Source: Siniperca chuatsi (Eukaryota > Chordata > Actinopteri > Centrarchiformes > Sinipercidae). From it: a stretch of 64,000 nt of DNA. Both the position numbers and the translations under genes were made by a program. Below the pieces are notes generated by a model. It was given only the letters and a program-made list of their open reading frames with translations, had not been told where the DNA came from and made no database searches. The stretch is taken from contig NC_058064.1 of the NCBI RefSeq assembly GCF_020085105.1, positions 11,686,501-11,750,500 of the forward strand, given 5' to 3'. Of this stretch, positions 15,701 through 35,544 are shown piece by piece (the stretch's first letter is position 1; each line of letters begins with the position of its first letter).

Positions 15701-18700
15701 CTTATACCACCTTCTGTACCTATTTTCACATTTGTAAATGAATGATGCATATTACTTTTAGAATGAAATACAAGACTTTTGCCTCTGAAACATGCAACAT
15801 ATGTACCAAATTTAGAAAATAAACAAGGAGTTCTGATTCCAAATTACATACAGTTGTCATATCGTTCAAATGATATGACATAATATTTGCTGACATGAAA
15901 GTAAAATCATATTATTATAATATATTAACTATCAAGAAACCCTTTGATATTAGACAGATTCTTTTTTAATTGCATATTGAGCGACATTAGTGGGAGGAAA
16001 CATTGTGAAAAACAGTGTAGAAACACATTCAGATTTACAGTTGAAATAAAATAAAACTGACTTTCGAAGCTTCACAGGTGCTGTTCAACCTCCAGTATTG
16101 GCATTCCCTGTCGCACTGTGGACACATCACAATTTCCCCTCCAATTTTTGGGTCGCACACCTCTTTGCTGCAGTATTTTAAACACAGAACAGAGATTATT
16201 AGACAGGGACATTTATAAAAACGAAGCAAAGATAAACAGCAGGGTAAAAAAATAGGCATAATGAGGATTTGTTATACTTTAATAATATAGATTAATTAAA
16301 CATCATATATACTTAATTTATTTACAAGTTCATCATTCAAAATCTCTTTTTAGTGAGTGTCTACAAGGAAATGTACCTCCAGGTGCTGGTGTCTTGAGTC
16401 TTGTATCCATAAATGAAACAACCCAGTCCCACAACAGCAGCCAGAGCGAGCATTATTGTGTAGAAACCTAACCAGGCAAAGTAAATACCGATCTTCTCCC
16501 CATAATACTTCCTGAGTAAAAAAACATTAGTTTTTTAATAACTACTGTGGCTGACACACACAAAACTCAATTTGCAAGGACAAAGAAATTTTGTTCCTGT
16601 TTGAACACACAGGGAAGGTAACTGCAGTCCAGCACAATACACAGGACTAAAGACTTCTAATTCTAGTAGTTTAAGTTCATTTTTGTGAAGTAAACATAAA
16701 TGATTGTGTTCACCTTATGAGGTCAAGTGGTTGCATCTTGTAGAAGCTTTTGGGATGAGCCCATTCTTCATAGAGCAGAAATCTCTCGTTGGGGCAGCCC
16801 TCATCTTTGGACTTGACATTGAACCTGCACTGAAATAGCCAACAGGGATAAAAAACAAAAAACAAAGGACATTTTCAGTAAATGTTTTCTTCAATAATAG
16901 CATGAAACTATGCAAGTAGTATCACTATTACAAACTGAAACCAACATACACCACATCTAATATGTCTTCAGTAAAAGACAAAACATATAGTTTCACAGCC
17001 AGACTAAAAATGAAAGGAAGTTACGTCATGGAGGGGATAGGCTGCTTTGTACACGCCACCATCCAGCAGTTTAGTGATGCCAAACTTCTTTATGCTCCCT
17101 CGTATTTCATAGGGGGCACGACTCAGGATGTAATACGCCTGGAAGAAGAAGATGTTTTTAATCTTTGTGTTCGAGTTATCTTTAATCTGAAATATAAAAA
17201 GAACTGACTGCAACAACGTGAGACAACTTGCCATCCTGCTCCTCATGGACGGCGTGAAGAAGGCGTCTTTGTTGCTCATGTGGAAGTACTCCAGACGGTC
17301 TTTCTCAAAGGGGGCGGTGAAGAACTCGGCCTCCTTGCCAATCAGGTCTTCGTTGGGGTAGAAGTGCTTGGTGATGCAGGAGAAAAGGCGCCACGGGGAG
17401 GGCTGGGAGGACAGGTCGTTGGGCTGGATGGGAAGCTTGATGTGCAGGACCTCGGCGTAGGTGCACAGCACGTCCCATGGCATGTGGACTTTCAAAAACA
17501 GCTCTTTCTCATCTACCACCTGCCGAACACAAAGACGGATCGTGTCAAGTATGAGATACAGTAAGAGAAACCTTCCAAAAAGGTGTTGTGTGCAATCTAC
17601 TTACAGATTGAGTTGCCTCCAGCTCCAGTCCCATCTTCATCAGGCTGGCCTCAAAGTACTCTCGCCGTCTCTACAGAGGAGAACACAGAAAAGAGTTTCA
17701 ATGAGCTTCTGGTTTTAATGCTCGCCTCAGCTCTCTGGCCATTATGATTAAATTTCTTTTCTGAAATTATATACATGACTTATGTGTAAATACTGTTGGC
17801 ATTTGTCTGCCAAGTGTATACACACAGAAGCATTTAATTTAGATAAATCTGACAAACGCACTGAATTAGTATGAAAAAGTATGAAACATATTCCAATAAT
17901 AGAGAATTTAGCACATCAAAATGCTCAGGAACAATGAATACAATAATTAAGACTTCTTGTTCCAACTGCTTTTAAACTTTTTGATGAGTTATTTGATTAG
18001 TTGGGATCATTATCATCCAAGGCAATTAAGTCTTTCTGAATGAATACAAACAAATAATGTCACTTAACCCCACTATCAGTCCCATTCAAAGGAATACCTT
18101 TGAGGTTGACAAAGCAAAAGTCAATGTTTGTTTTAGTCAACCCTGTTTTCATGACACACAGGAAATACCAGAAGTGTGTGAAAATTTAGACCAACATAAT
18201 CAAATATTTAAAAAACGGTTTAGCATCATTTTAAGCTAACAATTTAGATATCTGAAGTGAACCACGCCCTTCCAGCAGTCAGAGCAGAAAAAGGGTTTTG
18301 CAACTTCTGTTTGACCTAGGTTTAGCTCTGTAAAAACAAAGTAAAGGGAGTGTCTGGTAGAGACTGTTGTGCCTCTCATCCCTGACTGGATTTAGTTTGC
18401 TTTGGGATGATTATGAATGAGGAATTGCCTCAGTCCCAGTGGATCTGTGGTGAAGAAGCTCATGAGCTCTGACTTGCAACAACTCTACCAGCTGGCCTTT
18501 TCCCAGGAACTGGCTGAAACTGGATGATCAGCTTCTACACTTGATCTCCTGTGAGTTGCAGGGCACCACTTGGAGGTTACGATTGCAACACTGTAGGTAA
18601 CAGTCTCTGAGGTCTGTGAATCTACAGTATTGTGTAGTTTTGTGATGATGTATAAAAAAGTAGGTGGTATGTTAAATATTCAGCTGAACTAACACATAGT

Positions 18701-21700
18701 TAGACAAATAATAATAACATAGTTCAAGTTTAGATAAGGAGACTGATCAGATTAGAATTTTCTTGGCAAGGTTTTGGTGGTTTAAGTGAAGGAGTAACGC
18801 TCTTCATTTCCACAACTTCCCTCAAGGCACGTAGCCTGCAGCTGTACTGAACAACTCACTATTAGAATGTGTGTTGAATACGAAATACAGCAGAGAGGAA
18901 CTATGAAAACAATGTATGCTCAGCTGTTCCCCTTCCTGGATAATTAAAGGTGAATGCATTATTGTGCACACTGTGCTGAATATACACTGGCATGAGTAAT
19001 TAATTTAAAGTCATAGACTGTCATCCCGCTGCAAATAAAAACTCCCTTTACAAATAAGCAAGAGTTAATACGGTTGGTATGTGTCATTAAACATACAAGG
19101 CATATCATATTCGACTATATATTTTCTTAGAGGTAGTAATGAATATTTATATCTCATTTGCTTTTCAGTTTGACTCTGTTGTGTTATGTTTGATTCACTG
19201 TGTTATAATGAATTTGTTTTGCATACAATTCATGTCATTGCTAGACTTTTATTGAGCAAATCTGACTTTAAAGTAAGTTTTAATGCGAAAACTACAATTA
19301 AACACAATGGTTTCCTTTAATGGAAATAGTGTGTTATGTTCATTAAGAGAAATGATTTGCTACCAAACCTTGATGTAAAAACTCAAAATTTAAGATTCAA
19401 TACTTAATTGTCATCATTGTCATATTGTCATTTCTTGTCATTTCAGTGTTCCAGTAGCTTGGGGATTTGGGACGCTGATCAGTTTATTGCATATCATCCC
19501 CCTCCTCTCTCTCCCCACATTTCCTGCCATATCTCTAATGTACGCTATTTAATAGAGGCAAAAAATACTTTAAAAACCCCCGAAACAATCAGTTCAAAAT
19601 TATTTGGAAAATGAGAGACCTACCTTGCGCCGCTGGTACGTGTGCCTCTTCTCAAATTCCTTCTTGTCCTCATCTTCATAGACCAGGATGAAGTCGATCC
19701 TCCTCACACCATCATTGAAGAATAAGGAGTCGGGTTTGCCATTAAACTCTGCCTGAGGGCAAAAACAAGGCTTATCAGGTAACTCTGTGGCCTGAAACTC
19801 GTACTCCTCTTCCTCCATGGTGCCGTACATGATGTACAGAGAGAAGAGAGAAAGGCTTGTGCGTGGACGGTCTGCGCAGAGATACTAACCTTGACTTACT
19901 TAACTGTGATCTGGGCCATGCAGGAAAAGTGGGAAGAGTCAACAAGCATTATGATACCCGCCCTTCAGCTCTCTCTCTCTTTCTCTCCACACAATCAGAC
20001 TTGTGACACAACAAGGTATTAATAAAGCTCTTGCAAGCATGTGTACCTACTTGCATGATTCAGTGACTTCAATAACTAAATAATTTGCCTTGAGAAAAGC
20101 AAGAAAAGGTTCTTTTGGCTACAATTTTCACAGTTTGACAACTTTATTAAAACAACCAATCAGTCAATCTACACCCGATACACTTTGAGAACATCTGATT
20201 GATATGCTGCTTCTGCAGCTGACAAACATTGTTGTGTTGACTCACCAGTTGTGCTTTGGCCACTGTTGCTCCTTCTTTAATACTTTGATATGTTGGTAAA
20301 AACTCCTCAGGGTAAACTGAAAAACAGACACAACACATAAATGGGAATACAGACATGATAATGATGATCAAAGAAACCCCAAAACTAGATGGATATTTAC
20401 TTGAGCCCAAGTGATACATTAGCAGGCTAATATTATCATGTTGTTATCACAGATATATCATCATCATTATAGTATGTTCAGGTATGCAAAAATTAACTAC
20501 AGCTTTTGCTGGCTTTATATGTATATGTATATTAAATCTGATGTAGTTTTGTGATTTTCTTTAGTTATTTAATACAGTAATAAATTCAATGATATTTATT
20601 GTTCAAAAGTTTGTCTTTTACTGTTACTGTCATTTGTGATAATGAGGTTTATTGTTCAACTGTAAAATATCTTTACTCAGATATATAAGGCCTGCTGCTC
20701 TGTTATAAGCCTAGCTGCAGATTTCTACAAATCTGAACATTTATTAATTTCTAAAAGTTAAATATTTTCACCATGCATGATCTTATGAAGGCAACACTAT
20801 CATAAGTGCCAAACGAATGCAATAGTGTGTAAACATCTCAAATGATCTGACAAAATGAGGTTAGTTGAGGTTGTTGTGAACAGTTTACTCACCTGAGACT
20901 ATAAGTCAGAAAAAAATCATAGATGTATTGTAAGACCAACTGCCACTGGTATTTTATTGTACAAATAGTTTATAGATTATTGATAGTGTGCTGGATTGTA
21001 AAAAGTTATTATTGTAAGGACAAAATGTTCTACAATATGGTGTACATTTGTATTTAAACTATAGCCTGATAAAATGTACATTTATGATCATCAAAAGTGC
21101 AACTAGACTATAATTGATAAAACACACACAGTATATTGTTCCAGTGGTATTTCTAACTTCCTTTCGTAGAAGGCAATTATGTGGTCAGCTGAACTGGAAC
21201 AGCTGAAAGCTGACAGCTGAAACTTTGACAGATGCTAAGTGACACATTAAGTACGACACACTTATGTGTTTACATAAATTAAAAAGGAGAGCTGCTGAGA
21301 GATTGTTATCAGATTTGTATTAGTTTCAATTATCAATATCAGTATTGGCCTCAAACATCCAGCATCAGTCAGGCTCTGATATGTACCAAAACTTCTTTTA
21401 AACCCAAACTCCAACACTGTAAGTAAGGAGTAATATAACCTTTTATTTTCATGAAATTCTCATGAAAATTGTAATTCTTAGTAACCTTTATGAAGTGTTT
21501 TTAGCCATGCTGGCAGTGTGGCCCTAGGCGTAGCAATGTCGGTCTGTCAGTCAGTCCAACACTTTGATCCACATTTTTAATTTGTCCAATACTTTGGTTT
21601 ATGACCTGCAAAACTAATGACATTCCCATCAGCCTCAGCTGTACTTTGTGTTTAGTGTTAATTAGCTAATGTTAGCATGCTAACACGCTAAACTAAGATG

Positions 21701-24700
21701 GTGAACATGGTAAACTTTAGCATGTTAGCAGTGTCACTGTGAGCACGTTAGCTAAGTGCAGCCTCACAGGGCTGCTAGCATGGCTGTAGACTCTGTCTTG
21801 TTTAATCTTTCTTTGCCAGTGAAGGTGCTGCTGACCTTACACGTCACTTCACACTCATACACTCACACCTGGAAACTGACCAGGACAATATTCATGTTCT
21901 ACCTCAGTGGTGCTCACTGCAGCAGCACAGACTTTATTTCCAAAACAGTCAGAGGGTTTGAACCGGTGACCCTATTGTTACAAGCCAGTTTCCCCAGACG
22001 TCATGCTGGTGTTGCTGCTTATTTTTACTGCTTGCGCACAATTTCCCACTCGCTACAATGTTACATTATTTCCTGGAAAAAGAAAAGAAACAGGTCACCA
22101 CCACAGACTGTATAAAACCGTCACCACCTATGTACTGCAGTGTGATCAACACTCTGCCCATTTAGTTTTCCCAAATTCTCATTTAGAAATCTGCATTCAG
22201 TATTCACACCACTGCCCACATCAAAACTAAACAAACACAAACAATATTTTCTGTATGCACTACTGTTATATGCCTAATTGTTGTATTATAAATGCCTTTT
22301 TTTTTTTACCAAACAGATGACACCACATCCAATACGGAAAGTCCTGTAATATTTCCATATACAGAGCAGATCACTATGAGGAAACTAACTGAAAACAGAT
22401 GTTGTTTTCAAAACACTGGCCATAGTAACACCCTGGGAAACTTAACTGTGGAATCACTGCTCATCAAATAAGGCTTTCCTTTAACAAATTCTTCTACCAG
22501 CCCAACAGTCAGACTCTAACAAAGCTTGTTATGCTAGAAAGTCACTAAGCATTTTGATATAAGACATGCTGGTGAACCAGTAACAAATTAACCGCCAGTC
22601 CTTAATGCCTTAGATTCCAGCAGGTTATTAATAATAGCCTAACAGCCTGGCTTTTTAATATCCGACTCCTTTCACGTGTGAAAAATATGATACAAAGAAG
22701 GCTTTCCACCTTTATACTGACCTATTGCAGGCCAAAATCCTCACAGTAAACTGTATTATCACATGTAAGGTAAGGATCTGATGTATTTGAGGCTTTGATG
22801 TGTTAAAGGAAAATGTCAATTCCCTCTTGTGTGTTTTAGTTGCTTGCTGCGGACTGTAGGTCATACTGTACTACCTACATTTTCAAATATAATAAAACAA
22901 ATAATCTGTGCACCAGCTACTGAGTCATTAAACCCAATGGAACCTCTGCAACCTACAGTGAGTCAGTCAGTATGATTCTTTTGAAAAGCATGTTAAAGCT
23001 ATGCTCACAAGCTGTCTTCAATAAAACTCTGCTTTCTCGCCACAGCCCATCCAGCCAGCGCTCACTTCCTCTCTAGAGAACATCCTCCGTACCAACTCAC
23101 GAAATAATAAAACAGACCAAACAAACAGAAAAAAAGCAGCATTATTTAACAGAAACAGCTGTACTAAACTGGATTTATACAGGTGCATGATACACATTTT
23201 ATTCGATCTAAGGGCTAACATTTAAACACTTAACTATTCAAGTGTAAAGTCAGCCACAGCCAAGTGTCCTTCTCGCCATCTGACAGGAAATTATTTTCTG
23301 CATTTCATCCTGTTACGTCTTTCACAGGAGCAGCTCTAAGATCTTGCTTCAGTATTAGCAGTTAGTGCCTATAACTGTATGTTTTGCATGACGGATATTT
23401 GGGAGGAATTCTTTCCAAAAATTGTCTGACAGAAAGGGAGAAATTTCCCCTGCCTCTGGGGGAGGAGAAACTATGTGCAGTGCTGGCTGCTTAATGTGTC
23501 ACTTCCTCCCACAACAAAAAAGACAACCAGTATATATAGGCAGATAAAATAAATACAGTATACTTGTACTTACCATCTTTGCCACCATCTCATCTTTTTA
23601 AAATTTCACAAAAAACATCTCTTTATTGTATTCTTTCATCAGTTAACACTTGTATTGTTTTCGTTTGTCTTGCATTGTTAAAATCACATTAAAATGTAAC
23701 AATACTAACCTGATTACTTACATTACTTAAATATATTTCATCTATCTATTTCATTGTCTATCATAATTAGCGTTGTGCTTTTGCAACACATGTCAAATGT
23801 CATGCCAGAAAAGCCTACTGAATTGAATTGAATTGATTCATTTTCATTCAAACAGCTTTCTCCATACTATGCAGTGACCTACAGTAACTGTCAGATCTGT
23901 GTTAAGATAAAAAACAGTGTTGGGTACATGTTAAAAATCAGACTTCCTGTATCACCATAGTGTGCATTTTGCACATTATTAAGCTGAAACAAACAACATA
24001 AAAGTATCATCTGTTTTTCTGCTGTTATCACATGCTGCAACAAAATGGGAACATTAATAATTAATTAAGAGATTATAGGCTCCATTAAACAGAGTGCACT
24101 TTGACATGCCCACTGTGATCCAGTGTGAAAAGCACTGTTTATTTCTGTATAACAAGACACAAGAGAGCTCATAACATACAAGCCTGTGAGCTAACAGCTT
24201 TACAGACACTGCAACAAACCCGACTGTTGATGCAGGTTTCTATGCTTCTATTCCAGAGTTATGGTTTCAGTTTGTGGTGCAGAGATGTAATCAGCTCTAG
24301 CCTCTAAAGTTGTAGCCTTTAAAGGAGCCACATTAGGCATCTATGAAACAAACAGGGATTCCTGCTGTGGAGTTCTTTTAAACTGTTGGCTGCCCAATAT
24401 CTGTTTTCTCCATTAATCTGTATTGCAGATATGGTGTGAAAAATACGTTAACCACACCCCTGCTGGTTGTTCTGCTTCACATGCCATGTGCATGGTCTGA
24501 ACGTGAAACAGACTCCTAGTGCATGTCAGTGTTTATTATTATTATTATTATTATTGTTATATATTATTGGATTATTATAACTGGTGTAATTACATTTAAG
24601 CAGCATTTTGGATGCAGCTCATTTTAACACGCCTACTTTAAACACTGATGAGTGGTTTATAAAACCGAAGCACATTTTTTAAATTGACCACATGTTTTGT

Positions 24701-25115
24701 ATTTGATATGAATGTGTATCCTCAATGTGACAGTAACTCAATTTATATAAGTATATGTAGTGGAGCATAAATAACAGCACCCACCACTTTTAAGCAACTT
24801 TAAACGTTGTTAAAAAAAATGTCAACACCCACTAAAGCATCAGTTGAGGACAAACTATAAAATAGAGCAGTGATTAATAAGTGCTAACTTTCCCAGAGAT
24901 GAGCATGGCTTTTATTTTAAGCATCCCAGATAGGAATAAAATCCAGACAGTGCACATGACCCCACACACCATGCGCACCAAGACAACAGATCTCATGTGG
25001 AAGATAAAGCTGTTGTCTCACCAGCTTCCTCGTCTATCATGTCTTGTTGGGTATCACCGTCGAACTCCTCTGTCTCAGACATGGAGTCCATCTCTAAAAT
25101 GTCGTTGCCGCTCAT
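9774..25115 (-). CDS. ano6: anoctamin-6 (TMEM16F), Ca2+-activated phospholipid scramblase and ion channel
   Basis: Anoctamin-6 sits in the plasma membrane and, when Ca2+ rises, exposes phosphatidylserine and conducts ions. Twenty minus-strand exons: 25022-25115, 20246-20316, 19624-19752, 17605-17670, 17232-17519, 17025-17138, 16714-16829, 16377-16511, 16062-16167, 15076-15136, 14673-14818, 14357-14434, 13692-13920, 13438-13607, 13255-13352, 12898-13025, 11234-11439, 10613-10809, 10099-10204 and 9774-9992. They sum to 2,757 nt, 918 residues plus stop; human ANO6 is about 910. The N terminus is acidic and cytosolic ([20 protein letters not shown]). Family marks are [60 protein letters not shown] and [28 protein letters not shown] carries the TM8 acidic Ca2+-site residues. 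[19 protein letters not shown] fits ANO6 better than ANO5. Intron 5 uses a GC donor. A broken duplicate lies at 5905-7335. Confidence 0.95.
11695..11875. repeat. dispersed teleost repeat in ano6 intron 16
   Basis: 'atggactgtacttgtatagc' followed by 'tcaaagcgcttcaactacat' and 'attcacacactgatggcaac' is a repeat I recall as very common in ray-finned fish genomes. It ends with 'gctgggatcgaaccgc'. No coding content. Confidence 0.6.
11876..12312. mobile_element. palindromic MITE-like element in ano6 intron 16
   Basis: Left arm from 'cttacctgtagtgctgttta' and right arm ending 'agcactacaggtaagaag' are long inverted repeats (about 120-150 bp each, imperfect). Both contain 'tgtctgc', 'aatgggacta' and 'aaaacaatct'-type blocks in opposite orientation. 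It has no coding capacity. The next element inserted at its right edge ('gaactgtccctttaag'). Confidence 0.75.
12321..12814. mobile_element. hAT-type non-autonomous element (MITE) with 8-bp target duplication
   Basis: The ends are terminal inverted repeats: 'tagggatgagcgagtac' at the left and 'gtactcgctcaacccta' at the right, one mismatch apart. The element is flanked by identical 8-bp direct repeats, cctttaag at 12313-12320 and 12815-12822, as made by hAT transposases. It has no transposase frame. A perfect 19-bp inverted repeat lies inside it (12512-12530 and 12614-12632). Confidence 0.88.
17671..19623. other. ano6 intron 3, no gene seen
   Basis: Non-coding intron sequence between exons 4 and 3 of ano6. 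I saw no exon-like conservation or recognisable repeat end. Confidence 0.6.
19624..19830 (-). CDS. ano6: possible alternative first exon of ano6
   Basis: The exon starting at acceptor 19753-19755 (cag) is open upstream in the same frame to an ATG at 19830. That gives [17 protein letters not shown] in front of the shared [12 protein letters not shown]. The inner ATG has a strong context (gcaccATGG), and MEEEE resembles the human ANO6 N terminus (MEEEEDDDD). Transcription starting in intron 2 would replace the 55 residues of exons 1-2. No transcript evidence is available. Confidence 0.4.
20317..25021. other. large ano6 intron 1 with dispersed repeats
   Basis: There is no exon within this 4.7 kb intron. 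21490-21800 holds the common teleost repeat with 'ttagcatgctaacacgctaa' and 'gcatggctgtagactctgtc'. An ATT trinucleotide run lies near 24534-24555. The rest is AT-rich unique-looking sequence. Confidence 0.6.
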
Positions 25116-26335
25116 AATCCTTGTCGGGGATCCAGTCACAAAGCGAAAAAAACGTTTTTAATAATTTACCGACAGCCTGCTGTATGTTACAGTAGCATTA
25201 AAGCGCAGCCCCGTCCTCCGCGCATTCTTGCTGTATTTCTCAACATTGAATCAGCCGCAAAAAGTTTCTGTCAAGTTGTGACATGAGAGAATGGAAATCA
25301 AACGGGTGGGGTCGGAGGCGGAGGAGGAGGAGGAGGATGTGTTCTTGCACATTTGACAGACCAAGTCAACACCCACTTTACTACATTCCTCAGAAGTTAT
25401 GACTAGTGGTTTAGTATTCCAATTACAAAACACATGTGGCATCTAAGAGTATGTGGGGAAAAAAACTTTTATACTAGGCTACTTTTACATTGTTTTGTAT
25501 GTTTTAAATGTTTAGGGATTTTCCAAACAAATCGCATATTTTTAAGCTGTGGTTTACTTCTTTTGTTTAAGATGTTATGCATTCAGGATGCACCAACACC
25601 AGGAACCATACCCCCATTACTGGCCTCACTGTGTACGTTGCTCCGTTAATTCATTATACACACACAGTGAGCGTTCCCTGCGCAATTTAAAGGGGGAAAT
25701 AATCCGTTAACCCATTTACAGCGGCGGGCTGTAACTTCAAATATATTTTTGTAATTGCACAGGTGTCAACTGCCTACCCGTAATGATAGCATGTTTGCAT
25801 GGGGCGAAGCCAAAGTTTAAAACCAATATTTCCACAGACTTCTCCGGCCACTGCCCCGGCCTGCCATAGCCGGCGCAGCAGAGACGTCGAGCAGAACAGA
25901 GCGCAGTGCGTGAAGGTGTTGGTTTTAACCGCTGGTTTCGCCTCACGCAAACATTTTGTCATTTATTTGACATCTGTATGATAACGAAATATCTTTGAAG
26001 TTTCAAACCATTGCTGTATAACAGACAATAAAGTTATGATTTGTTTCCCCTAAGGTTTGCGCAGGGGTCGCTGAATCACGGAATAACGTAAGGAGTGCTG
26101 AGGTCCCAAATGGGGCTAGGAACCATTTAACAGTGCGGGTCAGCAACTAGGGGAAGGAAAACGGTTACGGAACACCACTAGACATATTTCCGCCAATAAC
26201 AAACCTGCTAGCTTGAAGCAGGCTAAGTGTATTGTTTGTGTTTGTCATGCCAAGTGTGTCAAAACAGTGAGGTAATGGTCATTTTGAAGGTGGTTGAATA
26301 GAAAACATCCAGCTTAGTATCACACAAATGCCACA
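25116..26335. promoter_or_regulatory. shared head-to-head promoter interval of ano6 and ints13
   Basis: The two start exons point away from each other, about 1.2 kb apart. The interval has GC-rich patches (25200-25330; 25840-25925) and holds a MITE-like palindrome. The core elements for each gene were not resolved by eye. Confidence 0.5.
25758..25977. mobile_element. MITE-like element with long imperfect terminal inverted repeats
   Basis: The left arm runs 'acaggtgtcaac', 'atgtttgcatggggcgaagc', 'gtttaaaacca'. It matches, in reverse complement, the right arm ending 'ttgacatctgt', with about 60-70 bp per arm and roughly 80 percent identity. The GC-rich middle has no reading frame of note. It lies between the ano6 and ints13 promoters. 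Confidence 0.7.
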
Positions 26336-34925
<8,590 letters not shown>

Positions 34926-35544
34926 TGTTTCCACAGATACATTGCTTCACCCCTGCCAAGGATGAGATTGTGGACCACAGTGTTTTTCAGACTTTGGTGC
35001 CTATACTCCCAAGGCAAGGACATCAAATAAAATAGACAGTGAACTCTTAACGAGGAATTTATAAAAATTTTTACCCATGATTTTGTAGATATGCTGTTCA
35101 TATATTGTGTAACACAATAAAGCTGTCAATAGAGAATTTTGCTGTTGGCTTTTGCACAAAGTATGTTGAATGTGGAAGTGATTAACTTTCATGTCTTGTG
35201 TCATTAACTTGAACTTGGACAAAAAACCTTCAAAGTTGAGAGTGCAGTTTTTTTCTATATGAATTATATACATACACAATATATCTATGAAATTGTGAAA
35301 TAATCCAAAATAGTTACAATATACAGTTTGCCACAGCACATTTTTATTTCTCACTGACGTTTTGATTTTGTTTTTATTTTATTCTGAGTGTGCTGTACAT
35401 TTTAAAATTTTGAATACACTCTCATTTAATAGTTGTGAATCTGAATCATGTTTGCTTCTGTGGTACTGGAACTATGAGGTTGTTACAATTTACAAATCAT
35501 GCAAGGGATTTTTCTCTATTTTTTGACGATAGCTACTTGAAAAG
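34926..35544. terminator. convergent 3' ends of ints13 and the dystroglycan paralog
   Basis: An AATAAA signal at 35116-35121 ('cacaataaagctgtc') is the likely ints13 poly(A) signal; another candidate is 'atcaaataaaatag' near 35020. The minus-strand gene ends at 35545, so the two 3' UTRs meet or overlap within about 600 bp. Confidence 0.6.

Noticed and set aside
17280-17718. Plus-strand frames of 94 and 85 codons
   Set aside because: Antisense shadows of ano6 exons 5 and 4.
21756-22230. 119- and 75-codon plus-strand frames
   Set aside because: They begin in a dispersed teleost repeat inside ano6 intron 1 and show no family signal or splice context.
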